Of a DNA stretch of 64,000 nt, positions 26,200-64,000 are shown piece by piece. The DNA is from Bombyx mori. Taxonomy: Eukaryota; Arthropoda; Insecta; Lepidoptera; Bombycidae. The notes under the pieces are model-generated. The model did not search any database and had not been told where the DNA came from. It saw only the letters and a list, made by a program, of their open reading frames with translations. A program made the translations under genes and the position numbers. The stretch spans positions 5,396,501-5,460,500 of the forward strand of contig NC_085126.1 in NCBI RefSeq assembly GCF_030269925.1. Direction: 5' to 3'. Every line of letters begins with the position of its first letter. Position 1 is the stretch's first letter.

Positions 26200-28438
26200 T
26201 CGAAACATTAAACTGATGATAAATGATTTTATTGAGAGAAACACAGTATCAGATATTGTCGGATGAATGCTCTTGCCAAAGACATAAAGTGCTATTATTA
26301 TATAACTGTCCGGAGACATCAAGAAACTTTGGATAAGGAAAATCTTTCAACAAGCTCCGGCCAAGCTGATTCAGGTGAACGGCCTCTCTAAGTCATTATT
26401 TGTAGTTTGATAATATTTGCAACTACAAATGCATGTATCATTCTCTCGGATAACTAACTATGATATTTTTTCTTATCCTTTATAAAGTTATCTCTCATTG
26501 CATTAAGTTGTTTATTTCACGTGCAAAATTTTAACATGTTCTAATATTTGAATAATGTTAAAAGTGCAATATTACGAACACGCCTACAAATAATCTGTGT
26601 TAGTTCTAAATTGTACGTAAGTGTGCGTACGATTATTTGTTTTTATTTTTTTTCTTGCTGTCCGTTTAATTTACAATTGATTATAATATATATTGTGCTT
26701 CTACAATTATTGATGTAACAAATTTAAATTAGCTAACAGCAGTGTTCAGATAAATGAAAATAGTTTATTAAATATGTTCGCAGTGGGAAATCAAAAATAG
26801 ACAGGGGGTGTGCGTGGGGGGTTATTGTTAGTATTCAAATAACAAAAGGTATTCACATTGCGTATTATTAAAATGAAAGAGATATAACAATAATTCCTGA
26901 TGCACATCTACACTGTCTCTCATCTATGACATAGCTTTTTTTTTCATTGAAAGGTCTACACAAGTAAACCTTTGAAACGTGAACAACCTCAACGATATGG
27001 TTTTTATATCCTTTTTCATAACATTTAGGAGCATAAATACGTTTAATTTTAAATATTTACGAATAATTTATGGCTACATTAAAAATGAAAGTTTTACATA
27101 TAACCTTAAAGTGTTTACATAACCAATACAGAATGTATGATGTAAAATAAATAATTTTAGTGTTTTTACAGTATTTCCTGAGTATTACAAATAAAATCCT
27201 TTATGTACCAAGACGGTTTACGAGTTTCTTTTGTCTTGATTATTGTAGATGACCTTTCATTAATGTAGCCATAAAGAATGCAAAAAGTAAAAGTTCATTA
27301 AAAAGGAGGGTCCTTACTTTGAAACGAATACAAACGTTAATGGGACCGCCGAATCCGAAATGAAAATAAGTTTCTAAGCTACTTAAGTTGTGTTTACAGT
27401 AAGCTAAGCACAGATACTTGTTTACTTATGATAATGTAGAGCTAAGGCAGCTGACGGACTTGTTCTCCGTATGATCGAGGATAGAACGCGTCAGCTGAAC
27501 TCTAAAAAGTATGTTACATTACGTAGATAAAATTAAAAAAAACAATAAAATGATTTTAATGATTTCAAATGAAAATATTCGACGTTAGTGCAGATAAAGG
27601 AATGCCAAATGCCAATGTCAAATGTCAAAATCAGATGATGCTGGACAATAAGGCTGCTGTTAAATTTCAGATTTCCCATAAATCCCAATAAATTTAGAGA
27701 AAAGCTTAGAGGGTCACAGTAATATGTGCATTAAAACTTATGAATGTGTGCAACGTAACAGTAAAAAGGATCTCAAATGAACTGAAACTTATCAAAATGG
27801 CGTGACACTGCAGCGATATGTTCCAATAATATGATAAACATTTCGCTAAATAATTCGTTTATTTAAAAATAATCAAATTTTAATTCTGACCCGAATTAAA
27901 TAATTTCCTCTAATCTGAATAAAATGAATACATCGCTGGAAATCTAGTAACGGATTTTCTAGATATTGTAGTGTTTGTATAACGATTGTCGCATTAACAT
28001 TTTAAAACCAAAAACAGTGAATTATTGCTTTGTATTTTGTTTAAATAAATTATAAAAAAATGAATTCTTTTTTTGCTTTTCCCATTAAAAAAATTAAGCA
28101 GTAAACAGGATTCTAGTCCTTTAAGCCAAATATTTTTATATCTTCACCGAATTTGATTCTTTTGAAACACTCAAATGTACTATAGTATCATGTTAATTAT
28201 TAAAACAGCGTAAGCTGAAGTGATTTTGACGTCGAAGGTTTCATAAGTTCTGACAATGTCGCCAGACGAGTTAAGTTTTTCTTCTTACGGAAAATTTCGT
28301 TTAGCGGGTCAGTAATTTTTGAAGTGAAAACTTCTTTAGAATCGTTGTGATTTCAAACCGGATGCAACGGAAAAAACCAAAAATGTGTAGGATGAAGCCA
28401 GCAAAGAATGAGACAGAAATATACATACTATTTAATAC
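26200..28438. other. Intergenic DNA, no gene seen
   Basis: AT-rich sequence between Elongin C and a small inverted-repeat element. No coding frame, exon border pattern or repeat family seen. Confidence 0.5.
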
Positions 28439-28439
28439 A

Positions 28440-28546
28440 GCGCCATCTGTGAGATTTTTTAATACTAACGTGGGTATGAAAGCTCTTGTAGTGAATTTTA
28501 ATTTAGGATTATACGTGAAATTAAAATATCAATTCACAGAGGGCGC
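28440..28546. mobile_element. Tiny inverted-repeat element (MITE candidate)
   Basis: gcgccatctgtga at the left end and tcacagagggcgc at the right are inverted with one mismatch and bound 107 bp. Related GCGCCATCT motifs occur at about 35320 and 54670. Confidence 0.35.
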
Positions 28547-28860
28547 TACTTTACAATTATTTACTAATGACAAAATTTTACATATACTTAAGACGTTTAG
28601 GATAATTGTATTTTAATTTTGGAAGGTTTCACTTCTACCACGTGTGAATTGCACACATGTATTTTTATTTTTTTATTCGCCGTTCATGTCATAGAAAGGC
28701 GCTTTTCATTGGAGTTTGTTTTTAAAATTTATAATCCTTTTTCAATTGAACCAAACAAGACCTTTTTTTAATTTTGCAACATCGTCATTTGAAGTTTTTA
28801 ATTCAACTGGGCCTAACGAAACAGATTGTTCCTTACCTTATTAATGTTCTCGCTTTTCTA

Positions 28861-29205
28861 TAGGCCCGACAATTATTAGTTTTGGAATGTGTGAATCCAG
28901 CAATTCATGAAGATCATCACCGTCTATCTCTTTTTTCCCTATCTAAATTGATAGCCTTGAGAGGCTGTCAGCATAACCTAACAAGTAGGTGAGCTCGCGG
29001 GGCTCAAACATGCCAGCATCGTTAACACTAACTAACCCTAGCAAGAGCAGTGCTTCGCAAAATCTACCACCGGATCGGAAACGCGATCCACTGAGAAGTT
29101 CCGGCGAGAAACTCAGTGGGCTGCTGTGTCTGTAGGTTAATTTACTCGCCGAGCTCTTGTTCACAACCGACGGGTTCGACGAGAAGAGTAGGAGAGCTGA
29201 TGCGT
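28861..29205 (-). mobile_element. LINE 3' UTR fragment
   Basis: Nearly the same sequence as 25145-25455, starting cccgacaattattagttttg and running through ccgagctcttgttcac. Minus orientation. Confidence 0.75.
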
Positions 29206-29295
29206 GCGACCATCAAAAACAAAAACCCCGTATCTCCGAACTTCTTAACAGCTTCTTCACTAGTGCAGATCGTGACTTCGTAACTATATAAAAAA

Positions 29296-29661
29296 CTAGC
29301 GGCCCGCTTATTGTGGCATAACTATAATAGTTAGATATATGCTGTCGTGACTCTTTTTGTAAATAATAATGTATTCTACAAAGTCGTAGTACATTACGTT
29401 ATTCTATCATCAATAGTTTTTGCAGGGCACGCGATGTAAAGAATATTTTAGGTAATTTTTTTTTACATCTTGGGTTACATTATTTGAGTTTTAGTGAGGA
29501 ATCATAATTTTTTTCGAAAAAGATTATAGCCTATGTCACTCGGGAATAGTGTAGCTTCCAAGCAGTGAAAGATTTTTTCAAATCCGTTTAGTAGTTTCGG
29601 AGCCAATTCAATATAAACAAACAAACAAATCTTTCCTCTTTATAATATTAATAAGTATAGA
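29296..29661 (-). mobile_element. Non-autonomous Helitron, family C
   Basis: On the minus strand it starts TC (tctatacttattaatatt), ends CTAG, and sits between A and T as Helitrons do. A GC palindrome (agcgggccgct) overlaps the 3' end. The same family is at 42607-43168. Confidence 0.7.
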
Positions 29662-31143
29662 TAAGTATAAATAAAAATGCCACTGGTTTTCTTTTTTTTT
29701 TTCTTTATTTAGTTGCGTAAACAGAATCCGGTTCACCTCGGGGTACAGTCGGTTATCGCGGGCAGCTCACCACTACAACTACGGCTATCTCTTACTATAT
29801 GATATACTTTGGAATGACATCCTGCTTACACTACTGACGGCTTAACAATGACTTCATAATGCCACATTTTCTTGAAATATCATTTCTGAGAAAAAGGTTA
29901 TTGAAACGCCACAGATTATTTAAGCAAAATGCAGTAACGGACTATTGTTTGATCTATAAACATATTTTTGAATCATAGAGGTTATATTTTAGTGTACTCT
30001 GTATAATTAGAAAAAAAATATTATCCAAAGTAGTTTTAGGTAACGTGGCAAAAAAAAAGGTAATGTGGCATTAATCAAATTCTTTGTTTGACTCCCTCAA
30101 AAACAACATTTCGAATACAATTCAACATTTTGAAACAATGAGACACTTATGCTCTATTCATTTTGTTGGAGTATTTTCTGAGAGTAGTTAGATATTTTTT
30201 TAATTGATTGTGTTATCTCATTATCCCAAGACATCTCAAACAAAAACTATAATTATAAAATCAACTATACAAACAAAATCGTAGATTCTTTTAATAAATA
30301 AATTCTTTTTTCATTTACTATTACAAAAATTAGTCCATTTTACAAAGTAATCTCTAAAAATCTAGAAAAATCCTTGAGATCTAAACTTAAAATAGCTTTG
30401 GATAAGGTGTTCAATGTAACACATGTAACGTTATTGATAAAATTAATTTTATACATTTTTACAAAGGAAATTAGCAAATCCTGCGCATTATTAAAAGATA
30501 AATGCATAATTGTGACGTAGTATTATTATATACTTAAAGAAAGAAAATATACATTATAATGACATGTTAAATACAAAATATTAATACTTGAATAATTTCA
30601 ATGTTTGTTCTGTGGCTGTTTATTGTATTCTTTAACTTATGATGTTAAAACGGTACAAAACGGTGTTACCAACACCAAAAAATGTAAAATCTGTACGAAA
30701 AATAATTATGTAATACTTACGTTTAGTGGTGCAATTATTGAGGAATGTGCATATTATATCGTGTATATCCTTATACGGTATTTTAGGTCGTTATTGGCAA
30801 TATTATCACAAATCAATTTTATCCGTAGACTTTTCATTATTGAGTTATGTGAGTTGTTTACAAGAACATTCCGAACGAAATCTACAAAAAATTGAGCCGC
30901 TTTTTTTTATTGGTGTTATGAAAATGACAATGTTTATGTAGACAAAATCTCCAAAATCATATTTTAACAAAAAAAAAAACACAGTAGACAGACAATGGTT
31001 TCTTTAAATATTCGAACAAGTGTGACTGAATCCAACCGCTCACGATTAAAAGAGATAAATATTTGGTATATAAGTACGAAAGAAATTTTGAAAGATTCTA
31101 TACTAGCCGACAACATTGATATAAAGAGAAAAATAAAAGTCCA
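29662..31143. other. Intergenic DNA downstream of FAK
   Basis: AT-rich, no gene seen. Open frames at 30605-30941 and 30995-31183 lack domains and are probably chance; the latter runs into the element at 31144. Confidence 0.45.
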
Positions 31144-31386
31144 TATCGACGCTTCAAAGGCAAACGTGACTAAGCGACAATGAACTTTACAGTAGACTAA
31201 TTTAAAGTTGAAATACCTGAACACAAAATTTATTTTAACGAATCTAGCTAGTAGCTGTAGGATTGAAATGATTTTAACAGACCTAGAATTTTTTTTTTTT
31301 TTGCGCATCGAATTTGGTTATTGCCTGTCATTTATGTACAAAGCAGTTATTGTCGCTTAGTCACTTTTGCCTTTCAAGCGTCGATA
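31144..31386. mobile_element. MITE with 38-bp inverted repeats, copy 1
   Basis: Left end tatcgacgcttcaaaggc returns inverted at the right end (gcctttcaagcgtcgata). TA lies at both tips, consistent with a Tc1/mariner-type target. A second copy is at 34862-35096. Confidence 0.85.
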
Positions 31387-31670
31387 TTATCATATCATAC
31401 ACGAAACACGATAAGTTAATTTGAAGCACAACAATAGCGATGATATGTTAATTTCACTAAAACGATTTTAACACATTATTAAAAGTGTTCAATATTTTTT
31501 TCAATAATGGCTTTACGATTCACAGTACTTGTTGAAGGTAACGTCTTCCTCAACCGGTTTCATGAATTTGAACCGTATTACTTGCGTATTAAAGCTATTA
31601 GAAAAAAAATATTGTTAATCTAACTATTAAAATTTTATGTATGTGTGAATAAACTTTTCAATGAAATGTA

Positions 31671-32022
31671 ATATCGTCTTCTCGCATTAAAACTGTATAA
31701 TCTCAAAACTTACTAATTTTACAGGAGAGTGTTTTAAAGGTTTATGTACATGTAATATTTTTAATATTAATTATATTTGCAACATTTATTTTTTATTAGT
31801 TACCAGTTACATTATCTGTCTTTTAAAGTAAGTTAAAATTATGTATTCATTTTCTTAATAGTTGTCAAAACATAGATAATAAATAAAAAACAAAAAAACA
31901 AAACTACGCTCTTTTGACAGTATTTATGAGAAAAAATACTGATGATACCAAATGTTTACTCATATTAACTCAATTTCGAATATTTTTGGAAATTGTACAA
32001 TTTTAATACCAAAAGGCGATAT
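31671..32022. mobile_element. MITE, second family, uninterrupted copy
   Basis: 352 bp with imperfect ends atatcgtcttctcgcattaa and (inverted) atatcgccttttggtattaa. The inverse copy at 32971-34051 is the same element carrying two insertions, so this copy serves as the empty-site reference. It lies in or just beyond the FAK 3' UTR and contains an AATAAA on the minus strand near 31788. Confidence 0.8.
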
Positions 32023-32304
32023 GTGGTAGGAAATAATATGACGTATTTTTTTTTTTCGATAAAGAATATTGTATGCCTTGAATAGCGAAGTAGCATGAAG
32101 TAAAAGCGGCAAATTATTATTTTAATTCATTAATTAATAGAAAATGTTACGGTTCCTGAGCCGTATGTTCCTGTAACTACTAGACTAGTCCATTCTAACA
32201 TCGCACTCTATGTCATAGCCTTAAAAAAATGATGTAAAGCTGTCGAAACTCCACGCGGAGTAAAAATCTACTACAAAAGCGGCTTCGTTTAAAGCTGGCA
32301 ACAT

Positions 32305-63350
<31,046 letters not shown>

Positions 63351-63496
63351 CTAGAAGGGTTTGCGTACACAAATATTTTAGTTGTTTTTATTTTGATAAT
63401 TGAAATCGTGTACCGATTGTAATGAAAACAAATCCTGAAGAAAAAACCCTACAGCGAGTCCAGAAACGCCAAGGCTACAGTCAGGCCACAGTCAGA

Positions 63497-63583
63497 GTAC
63501 CTCTCTCTCTCTCTTCCTCCCCCCCTCTCTCTCTCTCTCTTCCTCCCCCCCTCTCTCTCTCTTCCTCCCTCTCTCTCTCTCTC

Positions 63584-63617
<34 letters not shown>

Positions 63618-63659
63618 TCCCCCCCTCTCTCTCTCTCTTCCTCCCTCTCTCTCTCTCTC

Positions 63660-63697
<38 letters not shown>

Positions 63698-63715
63698 CTC
63701 CTTCTCTCTTTCTCT
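63497..63715. repeat. (CT)n compound microsatellite with higher-order units
   Basis: Runs of CT separated by TTCCTCC and CCCCCC blocks, repeated as larger units of about 80 bp. Open frames through it are Ser/Leu or Arg/Glu artefacts. Confidence 0.95.
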
Positions 63716-63889
63716 CGATACAGGGTATCAAGCGGATATCATAGAGTGGCAAGCTAGATATTTTCCTTAATACAATAAAACATTTAAAGATGCACGCTAT
63801 TTAGATTTCTTAGACTCTTACTTTTTATACGCTTTGGGTGTGTTGAATAGCGTATAAGGATTGCACAATTTTCAGCTATTTTACTTTTT

Positions 63890-64000
63890 TCCCTACCTAA
63901 TCGCTGGTAGTCTAAGGGGCTACTCCATCTACCCACGGACCGGTAGGGGAGTTCACGGGGTCAACCTAAGAGAATTACTAACACTGATAGCAGTGCTTCG
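63890..64000 (-). mobile_element. LINE 3' end running off the window
   Basis: ttttttccctacctaatcgc followed by tctaaggggctactccatct and gagttcacggggtcaac: the inverted 3' end of the LINE family at 25010 and 28861. Confidence 0.65.

Noticed and set aside
28347..28616. 89-codon frame
   Set aside because: Overlaps the small inverted-repeat element at 28440-28546; no domain.
30605..31183. Overlapping frames downstream of FAK
   Set aside because: No domain; the second runs into a MITE. Could hide an old relic but cannot be supported.
63422..63757. Frames through the CT repeat
   Set aside because: Ser/Leu and Arg/Glu strings produced by the microsatellite.

Overview
The window is nuclear DNA of a lepidopteran insect, almost certainly a silkworm (Bombyx). 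It is AT-rich, its protein genes are split by introns with GT-AG borders, and it carries many copies of the tRNA-derived Bm1 SINE (one full length at about 61098-61532) and of silkworm-type LINE 3' ends. Nothing bacterial, no operons and no CRISPR array are present.

Three host genes are recognisable. (1) A single-exon, seven-finger C2H2 zinc-finger gene of the PLAG family lies on the minus strand at 4066-5586. (2) Elongin C lies on the plus strand in three coding exons (22957-23017, 24538-24739, 25857-25998) with a poly(A) signal at 26193. (3) Focal adhesion kinase (FAK/PTK2 family) fills the right half on the minus strand. I traced 21 phase-consistent coding exons by hand from 63350 down to the stop at 32305. 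They give 1256 residues covering the FERM domain, the YAEI autophosphorylation site, the tyrosine kinase domain, the proline-rich region and the FAT domain; the extreme N terminus lies beyond the right edge. The three genes have no operon-like relationship: Elongin C is an E3-ligase/transcription elongation adaptor, FAK an integrin-signalling kinase, and PLAG a transcription factor.

Layout: 1-4065 AT-rich and probably the 3' UTR of the PLAG gene; 4066-5700 PLAG gene; 6840-9330 two decayed LINEs; 9335-13410 no gene; 14174-18546 an intact two-ORF LINE; 18547-22550 AT-rich, with an internally deleted LTR element (20312-20926); 22550-26200 Elongin C; 26200-31140 intergenic with LINE and Helitron pieces; 32305-63350 FAK with repeat-packed introns; 63351-64000 CT-rich microsatellite and a LINE 3' end.

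The most unusual content is in the FAK introns: a 3.0 kb almost perfect foldback element (44295-47304) with 8-bp target duplications; several non-autonomous Helitrons, two of them proven by empty-site comparison inside the window; a broken duplicate of a FERM exon split by two nested inverted-repeat elements; a mariner-like element with long inverted repeats; and two copies of one poly(A) retroposon inserted at the same target. Many of these insertions stop only 14-60 bp from a FAK splice site.
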